A stretch of DNA of 64,000 bases from Acanthosepion pharaonis (GCA_903632075.3 CAHIKZ030002090.1:3224501-3288500), one strand, 5' to 3'; numbered from the stretch's first letter, positions 21,680-32,974 are shown. Numbers and translations are program-made. The notes: generated from the sequence alone by a model not told the origin.

Positions 21680-22020
21680 ACAATTAGTTCAAATATAAAC
21701 CATATGTGTTTTTGAATATGTTTATAACTGCTTCAGCAGCAAATGTTCACAAGCACTCAGTTCAAATAATATTAATACCTGCATGACCAATTGAAAAGGA
21801 CAAAGGTATATGGTTAGGGAAATGAGAGACAAAATATATGATTGGTAAATTAGAGGTAGAGAACAAGTTGGAGAAATCTAAAATAGTTTTTTTTTTTTTT
21901 AATTTAATGAATTAAGTTCTCAGTACAATATAATATAAAAATGTTTAATGCAAAAAAGTCATTTGAATTTTTCTAAAGAATGGTTTCAAGGCTTCAAATT
22001 AAAAAAAAAAAAAAAAAAAT
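21680..22020. other. AT-rich DNA with homopolymer runs
   Basis: T-run at 21888-21900 and A-run at 22000-22019; nothing else recognised. Confidence 0.5.
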
Positions 22021-22024
22021 TTTT

Positions 22025-22199
22025 AGTGTGTGGGCATAGGAATCGACACTGCATAGTGACTGACAGTCTTATGCCTTAAGCTTAAGCAATGATTATCTTC
22101 CATGAAACTTTATCAACTACAATCAAAAGCAATGATTATTGAACAGGTAAGGTGTGAAACTGTCAATCCCCATGCAGTGCTGACTTGTGTGTCCACACT
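22025..22199. mobile_element. 175-bp MITE candidate
   Basis: Terminal inverted repeats of about 40 bases. The left end 'agtgtgtgggcataggaatc...gacactgcatagtgactgacag' pairs with the complement of the right end 'agtgtggacacacaagtc...agcactgcatggggattgacag'. No coding capacity. Size and structure fit a miniature inverted-repeat transposable element; superfamily unknown, and a clear target duplication was not seen. Confidence 0.65.
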
Positions 22200-22835
22200 G
22201 TTTAAATCTACATATGCTCTAGCCTTAATATTGACTACTCTTTTCTCATAAATATAGTAAATTTAAAACATATGGCCTCTTCATCCCCACAAAAGAAACA
22301 TTCTACCCAGGGATAACACCAAACCTGTATGACCCATTTGAGGGTTGATGGAAGAGTCAGGTAATGTTTAATTTAAGAAAGTGTTCATACATGAAACTGA
22401 GTAAAAAGCCATTGTATGTGTGTACACACAAACATACATACATATACATTTATTGTGTATTTAGGAAACAATCCTTATTTCATGCACATTTCATTGAATA
22501 CAAGGTGCTTTTATTTAGTTTTTTTATACAATTTCTTATATGATCTAATAATTTTTTTCTTGCTTTAGGTGAAATGCTTAAAAAAAATTATTAAATTATA
22601 ATTAAAAAAAAAATTAAAAATTCATCACAGCTCAGGAAATATATATTATTAAATAAAGAATATAAAACACTTAAAATCCCATAGGATATTCTTTAATTAA
22701 TAATTTTGCTCTGTATTTTGACAGTTCTCCCTGGCTCTATATCCTCCTGGAAATTCCATACTGATTACCATATTGTATCATTACTAAATATGTGTGTGTG
22801 TGTGTGTGTGTGCCAAATGTAATTATTTATTGTCA
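22200..22835. other. AT-rich DNA with (TG)n
   Basis: (TG)n microsatellite at about 22790-22812 and A/T runs near 22560-22620. Nothing else recognised. Confidence 0.5.
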
Positions 22836-22837
22836 TT

Positions 22838-23270
22838 ACATTAAATATTCCTGCTTCAAAGGATGGGCTTTGTTACAGTAATGTGCATGTGGCATTCTAC
22901 CTGAAAACACCGATTCTCCAGACTTGCTTTTTGAACTTATTAAGTGCATTACTGGCATTCTACTTGTAACTTTACTGTTCAGTGAGCATCTTCTTGATAG
23001 GATGGTATGAAGATAAACAGTCATCAACCACATCTATATGCTTATTTTATATAAAGATATTTGGCTCAGGGATAAGGTTTTCCTGATGCAATTTTCTTGT
23101 AACTTATAGTAATTCCAAAAGGAGTGTAAGCACTAGTGAAAGCATCCAATAGGCATTGGATATTGTCCTCAGCACGAGTCAAAAAGCTGCAGCCATCTGC
23201 ACACAACAAGTTTGCTATAAGGTTAACAGAAACAATCATCTTGGCCAACACCTTTCTGATATTAAATACA
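22838..23270 (-). pseudogene. LINE-C reverse transcriptase palm relic
   Basis: Minus-strand frame reads 'VFNIRKVLAKM', then 'LIANLLCADGCSFLTRAED' at the catalytic site, then 'FTSAYTPFGITISYKK', and downstream 'ILSRRCSLNSKVTSRM'. This is the palm of a non-LTR reverse transcriptase of the L1/CR1-like type often annotated in molluscs. The usual YADD motif is CADG here, so the second catalytic Asp is gone. Stops lie between 23066 and 23033. Different family from LINE-A and LINE-B by its LSR.CSL..EV..R pattern. Confidence 0.8.
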
Positions 23271-23273
23271 TTT

Positions 23274-23978
23274 TCATATATATATATATAAAGGCAGGAT
23301 GTGTGTGTGTGATGAATGCATGGCTGCAAATTTATATGCACAAAGTTAGCAGGAAGGCCAAGAATGACTTTGCATTTCCCAATTCCCATTGATAGTGGAA
23401 ATAATCGATTTTTTCATGCTTCTACAGCAGTTTTCATGTAGTTTGCAGCCATTTCCTACTGGCCAGAGTGAGAGCCTATAGCTGGCTGCCACAAATAGGC
23501 AGGAAGATTCTATTGGCCAGCATGAGAGCCAACAGCTGACTGACACGAATGTTAACTAGCATGCAAATAAAATCAATAGCTGCATTCGTCACAAGTGGGA
23601 AAAATTTAAATCTGCATGGTACTTTACTCCAATTGGCTCATTCGCTTGCTTAAACTCAATGTTGATTTTGATTCTGCAGAACTGGGTTGATGTGAAAAAG
23701 TATTTGTTGTTAACATTCTTTTTTCATTCGTTTTTTCCAGTTATGAGTCCTTTTTTGTTTAGTTCTTTTTTCATAACAGATTTAATGTGTAGTATAGAGC
23801 TTAGAAAAAATTTGCAGTGTGAGATAGGAAAGAAGTAAGGCATGTAGCAACATCAGCACAGCAAAGGGCACTCCTTTAAAGGCAAGGAAGCGCAAAAATA
23901 TTTTAAGTCAAGTGATAGCGATTGCTGTATGAGTCATACGATTTTTGAATCAAGCACGGGCAACGCCGGGCCATGCTG

Positions 23979-23982
<4 letters not shown>
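23274..23982 (+). mobile_element. possible non-autonomous Helitron-like element
   Basis: The 3' end is 'gcacgggcaacgccgggcc' then 'atgctgctaa' and T. A short GGC-AAC-GCC hairpin lies upstream of a terminal CTAA followed by T, the pattern of Helitron 3' ends (hairpin then CTRR). The 5' end would be TC followed by a TA run and 'aaggcaggatgtgtgtgtg' at 23274-23310. The interior includes 'ctggccagagtgagagcct', repeated in diverged form 55 bases on. The call rests on terminal signatures only. Confidence 0.4.
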
Positions 23983-24030
<48 letters not shown>

Positions 24031-24032
24031 GA
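23983..24032. repeat. (TA)n(CA)n compound microsatellite
   Basis: (TA)n from about 23983 to 24010 runs directly into (CA)n to about 24030, immediately after the Helitron-like 3' end. Confidence 0.9.
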
Positions 24033-24104
24033 GGGTGTGATGGATAAATTGACGCCATTTTATATTTTAATTTTATACATGAGTCAGCACTTAAGGAAGC
24101 CTTC

Positions 24105-24425
24105 CTGACAGACTCAAATCAGCTATATCTAGATCTTTTACATTATTTACATTGTTTGGACTGTTGTCCTCATCTTTATTGCCGTATTCAAGATGTTTTG
24201 GCTGTTGTATGCTCCAGCATTCTTCAGGTGATTGGTAATTTGAACTGAACCCTTTTTTTCATCCACTGGGGGTAGATTGTTCTAGTTCCACATTCCGGAT
24301 GTCTCACTTATCTCCCTTTAAATCACCTTTCCAAGTTTTTGTTCACTGCTGCAAAAGTCAAATATTGAACTCACAACTCTCCCACTTTTATCCACTTGGC
24401 AATATGTCCTTGTGAACATCAGTGT
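24105..24425 (-). mobile_element. SINE-B (tRNA-derived), near full length
   Basis: On the minus strand the head starts near 24425 ('aaggacatattgccaagtgg' for the A-box region, then 'gagttgtgagttcaatat' for the B box). The body has 'gacatccggaatgtggaact' and 'agtggatgaaaaaaaggg', and the tail 'cacctgaagaatgctggag' with 'gacaacagtccaaacaatg'. Diverged from the 41 and 44 kb copies. Confidence 0.75.
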
Positions 24426-24429
24426 ATCA

Positions 24430-26735
24430 ATTTTTGGAACTTATAAACTTACATGAAGAAACTGCAAAACATTTGAGTTCATAGCTAAATATGCACTGAA
24501 TGTAAAAACTTAGTGTCTGTAAAGTAAAGATGGAAAATAAACATCATGACAGTCAATCATCAAATGATAAAGAAGGGTTTCCAAGTGGAAGGATCTGTAC
24601 ATTCTCCTGGTTAATAAATTAAGCCTTTGAAAATAAATATTTAAAATTTTTTCAACCAATGGGTTGCATTCCTGCTGACAATAAAAAACATGCTTTATGA
24701 TCCCTTTGAAGAGTATTCCAGTAAAGTCTCTAGATAGACAAAAACAGTAAGGAGAAGAGTTCCTCATCAAGCTATGTGACTTAGACTCTTCAGAACCAAG
24801 CTACATGACACTTACACTCTTCTCCTCACTTTATCCCTTGCTCTCTTTTTCATACATACTCACAAAGAAATCACATTTCTTTTCATCTGAACAAGGAACC
24901 CTAATGCTTGTACAGGATGAGAAAAACTTAGTTTAAAAAATACATGAACATAAAAATATTTTATATTTTTCTATTTAAAAACCTTTCTCAGCTTTTTCTT
25001 TGCTGTAGATTGATTCAAATCTACATGTCCACTCTCTGGATTTCAAAGAATTGACCAAAAACTGAAGGTTACATGCCTTTAAAAAAAAAAAAAATTACTA
25101 GTTCTTTTGGGGCCAAAGGGACTTTTTCTTATTGAATGTTTCTATCGTATATTTGATAACAAAATCCTTATTACTGCTTCCAGTTTCCTTAAAATATTAG
25201 CTCTTTTTGCCTAATCTACCCTGCTGGCTAATCTTAGGACTGGTGGATTTAAAATGTTTGGTACCTGCTTCTCTAAAAGAATGAATGCATTGCACTAATG
25301 GGTTGGTTTCAGCATCCTAGCTTAGTAAGAGTTTATTAAATTAAAGAATGTCTGAAATTTTAATATTAAATTCTGTGGATGACCCAAAACTTTTAGCCTG
25401 TTGCGTACCTATTTAAAAGATAGAAGACAACTATACAAAGATTATTTTTCAAAGTGGTTATAAAATGAATAAAATTAGTTCTGAACATTCCAATTTGGAT
25501 CAACCTTTACTTTTCTGAAATAAATATCTTGCATAAAGAATACCGAAATAGGCAAATTAGAATCAGCAGGAGGAACCAGTTTGTCAAAGAAAGCCAGGAA
25601 TGAATAAAAGTACAAAGTATTCCTTGTTAAAGCTCACAATACAAGTCCAGCAAAGCTACATTGAAGGAATTTTCTCCCATCAGATTAACTGCTTAATGAT
25701 AAAGAATCAATGAAAATGACTTATGTCAAGGCAAAATAAAACAAAGACCTCCTTTGTCAAATAAAAACAAAAATGTACAGTAACAAGCAGAGAAATAATA
25801 GACTTGTTTAATATAAATAAAATGAAAGAAGGGAGGAAATTTGTGGCAAATGCGTCTAGACTTTCATTCTGGTTTATTTTCTTTGATTCTTCTTTCTAAC
25901 TTTTCTCAGTTATAAAAGAGCTGTACAATTTACAGATGACAAGTAAAAGGACACAAGGTGAAACATCAAAGCCATAAGAATTAAGGTGAAAAGTTGGAAA
26001 AAAAAAAACAACAGATAAAAAAAAGGGGGATCTGACATTAAAAGAATGAATGACAAAGATCTAAACTAAAAAACAATCAGTGACAAAAAAAAAAAAAAAA
26101 AAAAGGAACAAAAGATGGGGAGTGTTATACAAGCAAACACACTGTGAATGTGAAATCCGCTGCCTTTTAAAGAGAACCCAAAGTAGGTTTATAAACAAAT
26201 GGTACACTAGGATAGATCTGATTAACATAATTTACCCGTAGAATCTGTTGTTACAAAGAACACTTAGCAGAAAAGAATAAAAAAAAAAAAAAAAATTTTT
26301 TTTTTTCACATAAAAATGTTTCACTTACAAACCACAAACAAATGGGGAAAAAAGACTAAACAGTAAATCCATTTGAAATTGTAAACATGTTTTTAAGAGT
26401 GACAAGAGTCCATTTTATAGAAGAAAATGATGAAAAACAAACCAATGAATAAGATTCTTTAGTCTAACAATGAAAAGATAAGGGAAACAAATCTTAAATA
26501 TTCAAATACTGCTCCACTTATCACTGACTGATAAAAATTTTCACAGGATAAAGATGTTAACAAAGAAGGTTTCAAATTAAATTAGGACAGCCAACTGTCA
26601 GGTTTGCTGACCAACATGAACCATTTTAACAGTAACATCCACAACTCAGGTTAAGTCTTGTGGGACGTAAAAAAAAAAAAACCATTAGAGTAGATACTGC
26701 CCAGAAAGTAAAAATGAAGGTATTTTTTTTTTTTA
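24430..26735. other. 2.3 kb of AT-rich DNA, nothing recognised
   Basis: Homopolymer runs at 25080-25094, 26083-26103 (A21) and 26279-26306 (A-run directly followed by T-run, a perfect foldback). The 86-codon minus frame at 24510-24770 has no recognised domain. No SINE or LINE match seen by eye; may hold old unrecognised repeats. Confidence 0.45.
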
Positions 26736-26737
26736 AG

Positions 26738-27412
26738 CTTTTCACCCCAAGCAAGGCGGGAAGCCACTAGGACGCAAGGGGTTACAGAAAATTTGGAGCA
26801 AGATCAGATAGGAGTGATAGAAGAAAGGATGAGGAGAAGGGTAGTGGATAGATCAAGGCAACTGGAGATGTCGATTGACATTACATTTGAATAGCTGGAG
26901 ATTATAGCTCTCAGGGAAACTAGAATAGAGAAGGGAGTTCCACAGGCGAGAGGTGCGAGACATGAAGCTATTGGAGTAGAAGAGACAGCTACATTTAGGA
27001 ATTTCGACAGTGAAGGGGTGAGAGTGGGATGCCAGCCTCGTAGGGCGCTTGAACTCATGAAGTCTGAGAACCAGCAAATGCAGCCCCTCGGAGCAATTAC
27101 CATCAAAGTATTTGTAAAACAGACAGAGAGAGGCGACGGTGCGTCTGTGAGAAAGTGTCTGTAGACGAGATGCCAGATCAGGGCAAATTATATTGCATAT
27201 CCGCCTCTGGAGCCTATCAAGAACCCCGAGGCAAACAGAATGGGCTCCAGACCATATATGGCAGCAATACTCCATGCAAGGGTGAATTGTTGATTTGTAG
27301 ATCTGGAGGATGGATTCCCGGGAGAAGAATTTCCTGGCACGGCACAGGGAGTCAACTTTCCTTGCGGTGGAGGAAGCAGTTGACTCAATTCAGTTCAAAA
27401 ATGGAATGCTGA
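26738..27412 (-). pseudogene. LINE-A C-terminal domain, best-preserved copy
   Basis: A 140-codon frame (27275-26853), continuous in family order with upstream codons to 27412. In order: 'STARKVDSLCRARKFFS', 'SILQIYKSTIHPCMEYCC', 'HIWSGAHSVCLGVLDRLQ', 'SHRRTVASLCLFYKYF', 'LHEFKRPTRLASHSHPFTV', 'SRTSRLWNSLLYSSFPES' and 'YNLQLFKCNVNRHLQLP'. This is the thumb and C-terminus of a jockey/CR1-like reverse transcriptase. The 3' untranslated end has 'ttttcaccccaagcaaggc' beside a T-run (A tail on the minus strand). The polymerase core upstream is missing (5' truncation), so it cannot be active. Confidence 0.9.
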
Positions 27413-27414
27413 TA

Positions 27415-27800
27415 AATAGCCAACATTGACGTACTTAATGATGTATTCAGAGAAATAAATAATAAAATTAAAAAAAAAAAAAAATTAATGCTCCTGGCCA
27501 GTGCCTGACAATAACTGCTTAATGATGAAGGCTCATGGCATCTGGCTATTATTTTCTGTGGAAACAGATGTGACACTGGCTGAGATCATATCTAAATTCA
27601 ATGAAGGTTATACCAGACACATATTCTCTATGTCAGTTAAGCGTTCTTTATCTTTCATGGGATATTGAAGCAGAAACCCCCTAAGTCACCCCTATTAATA
27701 CCATGACACATACACAGCACCTTACCTAGTTTGTGATATTGCAAATTGAACTCTGGAGGATTGGCATTTTACGTACCCCGACAATAATGCATTATTCCAT
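27415..27800. other. AT-rich DNA, nothing recognised
   Basis: A-run at about 27469-27483; no other signal. Confidence 0.5.
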
Positions 27801-27802
27801 CA

Positions 27803-27965
27803 AGTCTTGCCTGTAGAACTCTCATCTGAGTTTCTTGTCAATTACAAATTTAAATGCAATGTCAATCAGCATCTATTTCACTCAATCCTATTCTTTCCCA
27901 AGTGTTTTCTCAGTTTCTTTCACTTTCTGTAATTCCTCATGTCTTAGTGGTCTTTACATAAAAGT
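27803..27965 (+). pseudogene. LINE-A 3' end relic on the plus strand
   Basis: Plus-strand reading gives 'FLVNYKFKCNVNQHLFHS', then a 3' region 'tgtaattcctcatgtctta' plus 'gtggtctttac' that matches the LINE-A tail. It is the only LINE-A fragment seen on this strand. Confidence 0.65.
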
Positions 27966-27984
27966 AAAGAAGGGTAATACACCA

Positions 27985-28275
27985 TATCATTGAGTGCAAA
28001 CAGTCCAGAATTGTTTTAAAGAGCATTTTGGAAACATGGAACAAATAGTATGACACCTATATTCACCAGATATATGCCCAATTGACCATTTACAGGAAGT
28101 GGTGGAAAGGACCTATCCTGTTAAATATCAGGGAGCTATGGCCAGTTTTTGAGATGTCATGGCTCAGCATCTTCCCAAATTTCAGACCACTTCTAGAATT
28201 AAAGCCATGTTAAGGTACTGCACTATAATGGGGGAGCTTGGAAAAAATGTTTATTCTCCCATTTATATTTCCCCC
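27985..28275 (+). pseudogene. Tc1-like transposase C-terminal relic
   Basis: Plus-strand frames give 'NSFKEHFGNMEQ' and YSPDICPIDHLQEVVER, the DDE family's last catalytic block (usual form SPDLSPIEHLWD..ER). Downstream is 'MAQHLPKFQTTSRIKAMLR', the typical C-terminus, then 'gggggagcttggaaaaaatg'. Only about the last quarter of the transposase remains, with stops. No 3' inverted repeat could be fixed. Confidence 0.75.
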
Positions 28276-28279
28276 ATTA

Positions 28280-29030
28280 TGGGTATTATATATAACACTG
28301 TATTTCATGGACAAAACAGAATAACTCGATGGAAAAGGAATGACAAATATACTTTGTTCTATGAGAGAGTTTTATACCACTAAGACACACACAAAAAACT
28401 ATATATACATATTTACATGTGTTCCACACAGAGAAAAATATAACATATCTACACAGCAAGCAGAGTGAAAGAGAACAAAAAGATAAGGTTTTACATATAA
28501 ATATGGAGATTCATCTGTTTTTCTGGAGAAGCCACATTTAGGACACCAGATTCAAGCAAGCAGAATTCATCTACTATATCCCAAGCAAGGACATCTTCTG
28601 CAAACAGGGTTTTCCAAAATTGAGGACTTTAGTTTCAGTGTGAGGTAGATTAACCTCAACTTGGACCAAGAAGCCCAAGCCAAACAAACAACTGCCTTGT
28701 TTGACTACTTTAAACCAAATAAAATTGACTGTAGCTTTAATCACTGTATGGAGTGATGTCCTTAAGCTGCCATCACATGACCCACATAACTTATTTTGAC
28801 GAAAGGGAAATAATCTCCTGTATCCCTACAGCACTTTACCCTACATGATACAAGGTGCTGGTCCTATAACTTTTTGCATGCCAGTGTATACAGTAAGAAT
28901 TTGTCAAACATGATGACACTGGAAGACATGAGTCTTGTAAAAGAATAAAAAATGTCTTCTTTTCAAGAGCATATTCAGTAGAGAATTTTCAGGAAATATG
29001 AATGAAGTGCTGTGAAAAACTGAGTAATTT
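28280..29030. other. unassigned AT-rich DNA
   Basis: No coding or repeat signal recognised. Confidence 0.45.
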
Positions 29031-29034
29031 GATT

Positions 29035-29406
29035 GATTTTGTTTTGTTTTTTTCACTTATCAACCTTTCACAGATTATTTAAAACCAGAAAATATTTTTA
29101 GATTGTACGAATATTTTTTGAGATAATGATTTATTGATACAAGTCCTACTAATTAGCCTATAGATGAGGAGAGAAGAGGTGGATACGCAACTTTCAGAAG
29201 TGTATTTCTACATAAATAAACATAATGAACCCAATGGGAATGATTTCTGATTCAGAGCCATTATCTATTGCACCACCCACACATCTAAGCTTATGGCCCC
29301 TGATATTCCCAAGTGGTCACTCATCAAGGTATTGAGCAGGCTTGACATTGCTTAACTTTGGTGACCATATGGGAACCAGTATTTTAATGTGATGTGGCCA
29401 TAAACC
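29035..29406 (-). mobile_element. 5S rRNA-derived SINE, copy 2
   Basis: The 5S-like head runs from 29406 to about 29290 on the minus strand ('caccaaagttaagcaatgtc', 'caataccttgatgagtgacc'). Then come the tRNA-like head (complement of 'tatctattgcaccaccc'), the body 'gctaattagtaggacttgt' and the tail 'tgtgaaaggttgataagtg'. About 90% of the arrangement of copy 1 is preserved. Confidence 0.85.
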
Positions 29407-29409
29407 CTT

Positions 29410-30434
29410 AACTTTAGAATAGAACCTCATAATAAAATATTGCCTCAAGTTAGTTAGTTTTCACATAATAAGCAATGTAACCCTCACCCACAAGCCAAGG
29501 TAAAATCAATTTAAATACTACTTCTTAAGTTAAGCATGCAAGCCTTTACAAAAGATCCTGCTCTGCCAGTTTTCCTACCCAATTCCATTAACTCCACAAT
29601 TTGGCCTTGTAAAATCTTAAGCTAATCTTTGTAAATATATATAAAAAAAAAAAAAAAAAAAAGAATTAAAATTCACCAAACTAAATGTGTATTTACCAGA
29701 TTCCTCACATACTGGCCAAAGTACAGTCAGCATAAATACAAAATTTATTTTCTTTCTAAATAGCTCAATGGACAAATATCTGCAGTTCTCAAAGTCTGCC
29801 ATGCCACCTGCAAGAATTTGTAATTATGATAATAAAGATGAGAAATGAAAAAAAAAGAAAGGAGAGGAAAAACAAGGAAGTAAAAACCTTAACTGATTTC
29901 AATAACGAAGGAAAAATGGTAGTAAAGTAGAATAAAAAGAAAGTAAAAATCATTTCTAATAGAAATACAATACAATTCCCTCGTACACTGAATCAGTCAA
30001 TTATAAAATTGAATTAAGCTATTTTGGCTAAATCGAATCAAGTCTAAAGAGTGAAATGAACTCAAATCTTAACTAAGTCAAGGGTAGGGCTGGCCATGTT
30101 CTGTGGGGTGTTATGGAGTAGAAACAGCTGGAAACTTCTTGCATAAAATAGTGACACTTGATCTTATACAAGATTTCTAATAGTTGCAAATCCCTTAACA
30201 GTTCTAAGAAGTTTTTCTTATTCTAAATGGGTGAGGGGGGGGAGAGAAAAAAAAAAAAAACTCTGCAGAATTTATTGTAAACTACTGAATTTATTTGATA
30301 CTTGAATGAATCAACTATATTTGGTCGAGAATTAATATCACAAGAAAAGGAAATTACTATCCACATTTGGAATAACTTGGTCTTTGTTTTTAAATAAGGA
30401 AGGTCAAGCAAACCTAAAATTATATAATCATACG

Positions 30435-30467
<33 letters not shown>

Positions 30468-30560
30468 GGCAAATTTTGCAGATTTCTAAATGCCTCGTTT
30501 TACCTGCTTTGGAGACATACAGTTTCTATATTTAATGGCATAAAAAAAACAAAAAAAAAA
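29410..30560. other. AT-rich DNA with poly-A runs
   Basis: A-runs at 29641-29662, 30247-30260 and 30435-30465 (about 30). The 121-codon plus frame at 30384-30749 runs through the poly-A tract and then antisense through a LINE-A tail, so it is not a gene. Confidence 0.5.
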
Positions 30561-30564
30561 CTAA

Positions 30565-30865
30565 TTTTTAAACATTTCACCCCAAGGAAGGAAATAGATC
30601 CACTAAGACAAAAGAGGGTTATTGACTGCCAAAGAATGAGAAAAAGAAAATCATTAAGGAGAGAGAACAATAAAAGAGCAGGAATTAAGACAGTAAATAG
30701 TGACATTGCATTTAAACTTTTGAAGAATTATGAGAGAAGAAATTGCTAAGATAGAACTCACGATTACATCTAGCAATGCATAAATTCATAAAGTCGAAGT
30801 ACCAAAGAGGAAAGCTCATCAGAACATATTAATAGAAAAGGTGCATTTAATATTGCAATATTATG
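30565..30865 (-). mobile_element. LINE-A 3' end relic
   Basis: Plus strand 'aacatttcaccccaaggaag' follows a T/A-rich run; beyond it lie 'gacattgcatttaaactttt' and 'agaactcacgattacatcta', which match the LINE-A C-terminal coding region in other copies (for example 53.7-53.9 kb). Heavily decayed. Confidence 0.7.
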
Positions 30866-31249
30866 GAGATAAAATAGATACAAGTAATCTACAATTTCTA
30901 GGTAAACATTAGCCTACTAGATACCGTAACTTCAAATATAAGACTCCTTTACTTACAGAATTATACAATCAAGGCAGTTACAAATACTGGTAGTCAGTTG
31001 CAGGCAAGTAAAATTCTAAACAATCAGATATTTCAGTTTGACATACAAGACCTGGGGAATATTTTTTGAGCATTTTTTTTTTTTCTTATTCAAAACAAAA
31101 GATAAGCAGAGGTTACCATGCTGATGATAGACACAAAGAAAATTACAGGCACTTCTAGACAAGGTAGTAAAGCAAAGAAGGAATAAACAACTAACCATCA
31201 ACTGTAAGAAGACAATGTAAGAAGGAGAAAGAATCCAAGATGAGAGTTA

Positions 31250-31590
31250 CAAATTGGGGATGGCAAAAATCTGAAGTACTGAAGTTCAAATATCTGGGAA
31301 CGGTTTAAAAAAAACAAAAAAAAAAAACAAAAAAAAACGTAAAAGTAACACTGGAATCTGAAAACGCATTGGAGTAATAAAACATGCCATCCAAAAACTA
31401 AACAAAGTATTAAGATACAGAAAACAGTTAGGAATTGCTATGTAATGTCGATCCTCCTATATGCCTGTGAACGAAAAATTCTCAGGGTTCTTAATCTATT
31501 TACCTGATCATGGTTTAGAACAAATTCAGAAAAATGAGATGAGGTTTTAACTGAAAACCTTAAAATTAAATGAAAAAATTTATTGATCAA
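31250..31590 (+). pseudogene. LINE-B reverse transcriptase relic
   Basis: Plus-strand pieces: 'KYxSSNIW' (family KFKYLG), 'RIGVIKHAIQKLNKVLRYR' (family RIGIAKDAFQKLSKVLRNR) and 'CRSSYMP' (family SILLYGSE). An A-rich insertion at about 31303-31337 interrupts it. About 100 codons of the thumb region. Confidence 0.7.
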
Positions 31591-31613
31591 CATTTCATAT
31601 ATATATATATATA

Positions 31614-31852
31614 TATATTTTAAGACATTTTATGTTTATACATTCTTTTTGTAGATACAAATATTTAAGTAAATGCTCTGTTTATAATAAACAAAACAAC
31701 ATTTACCGGCCGGAATGTCTGAGAAATTTTCACAGAAAACATTCATCCTCTGACAGGATTCGAGCCTGTATCGTATATGGAACAGTCATTTAGCTTAACG
31801 TGCCTTTACGGATTTGGCCACAGAGGAGTGTTCGGTTAGCAAGGTCAAATTT
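31614..31852 (-). mobile_element. SINE-C (tRNA-derived), copy 1
   Basis: The tRNA-like head is 31746-31827 on the minus strand, 82 nt. It has an A-box-like 'tggccaaatccgtaaaggc' and B box 'caggctcgaatcctgtc', with a 5-bp T stem. Body on the plus strand: 'tgtctgagaaattttcacag' and 'taagtaaatgctctgttta'. Direct repeat of 31968-32208. Confidence 0.8.
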
Positions 31853-31967
31853 ACTGTATTTAAACTTCAATTTTCCATGAATCTCTCACGTACATTCATA
31901 TCTGTTCATGGCGTATCAAATGTAAACAAATGACGTCACACATTATGAAATGGACAAAGTCCGACAA

Positions 31968-32208
31968 TTATTTTAAGACATTTTTATGTTGATACATTCT
32001 TTTTATAGATACAAATATTTAAGTAAATGCTCTGTTTATAATAAACAGTATTAAACAACATTTACTGGCCTGAATGTCTGAGAAATCTTCACAGAAAATA
32101 TTCGGCCTCCGACAGGATTTGAACCTGTATCCTATACGGAACCGTCATTTAGCTTGATGTGCCTTTACTGATTTGGCCACAGAGGCACATTCGGTTAGCA
32201 AAGTCGAA
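31968..32208 (-). mobile_element. SINE-C (tRNA-derived), copy 2, with cloverleaf-like head
   Basis: The head at 32105-32186 (minus, 82 nt) begins GCCTCTG and ends CGGAGGC, giving a 7-bp acceptor stem (one G-T pair). A D-arm GCC...GGC, an anticodon-like arm, a variable region of about 14 nt and a perfect T arm (ACAGG-TTCAAAT-CCTGT) follow. The size and longer variable region suggest descent from a Ser or Leu tRNA. Position 33 is not T, and a SINE body follows, so it is not a working tRNA gene. Confidence 0.8.
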
Positions 32209-32393
32209 TTATATATATATATATTAAAAAAGAAAAATTCAGAAAAACAGGATGAAAAGAGAAATACAAAAATAAAAAAATATATACAAAAATTTTCTTA
32301 ATTTTTTTAAAAAAGTGTTAAATGCATATACTGAGTTTATTTGAAGGGGTTATTATTTTTAGGTTTCATAGGAACAAAACAAAGGACTTCTGT

Positions 32394-32758
32394 TTAAAAA
32401 ATAAGGGTACCCCCTAAAACAACAAAAAAAGTGTCAATTGGCAAGTTGATGTTCAATGTTCTTTCACACCAATTTACAACTTGAAGTAAGCAAATATAAA
32501 TGAAGAAATTGTAAGTCTTTTTCAAAAAAGTAATTATAGAAAGAGAAATTGATCGTCTTATCTTACTAATATTTTTGTCATTTAAGTTTGATTTCAAATA
32601 ATAAAATCAGCAATTATAAAAAGAGAAATGAATATTTTTGGGGTTTTTCTACTTAAATTATCTTCATTTAGATTAGACTCCCTTTTTAATTTGTCAGTGA
32701 CAATATTCCACACTGACAATGTTCTCAATAGGAATTTTCTGCCTGGAAATTTTCCTAG

Positions 32759-32765
<7 letters not shown>
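32394..32765. repeat. ~370-bp dispersed repeat R370, copy 1
   Basis: Matches 32975-33345 directly. Shared blocks include 'accaatttacaacttgaagt', 'tcttatcttactaatatt', 'tttaagtttgattcaa'-like and 'attttcctagaactnt'-like ends. In one minus frame both copies encode a similar 60-residue Leu/Ile/Asn-rich string ('KSNLNDxNISKIR'), which may be a fossil ORF or coincidence of composition. Confidence 0.75.

Positions 32766-32796
<31 letters not shown>
32763..32796. repeat. (TA)n microsatellite
   Basis: About 17 TA units between R370 copy 1 and a G/A-rich step. Confidence 0.95.
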
Positions 32797-32798
<2 letters not shown>

Positions 32799-32857
32799 GA
32801 ATGGATGGATTTTGTAATTTATTAATCCGACAGATTTTTATAATTTAACTGTTATTT

Positions 32858-32952
32858 TTTAGTCGATACTTGTATTTGAGTAGATGCTCCATTTATTTAT
32901 TAAACAGTATATTTTCATCTACTGGCCTGAATATTTGAGAAATCTTATTAAA
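32858..32952 (-). mobile_element. SINE-C tail fragment, copy 3
   Basis: Plus strand 'agtagatgctccatttattt' and 'actggcctgaatatttgaga' match the body of SINE-C copies 1 and 2. The tRNA-like head is missing; the sequence breaks off at about 32952 just before R370 copy 2. Confidence 0.65.
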
Positions 32953-32974
32953 GATTAAATTAAATAAAAGGTAG

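Noticed and set aside
27155..27412. 85-codon plus-strand ORF
   Set aside because: Antisense shadow of the well-preserved LINE-A C-terminus.
30384..30749. 121-codon Lys/Arg-rich ORF
   Set aside because: Crosses a poly-A run and then runs antisense through a LINE-A tail.
32105..32186. Functional tRNA gene
   Set aside because: Cloverleaf is partial, position 33 is not T, and the sequence continues into a repeated SINE body present twice.
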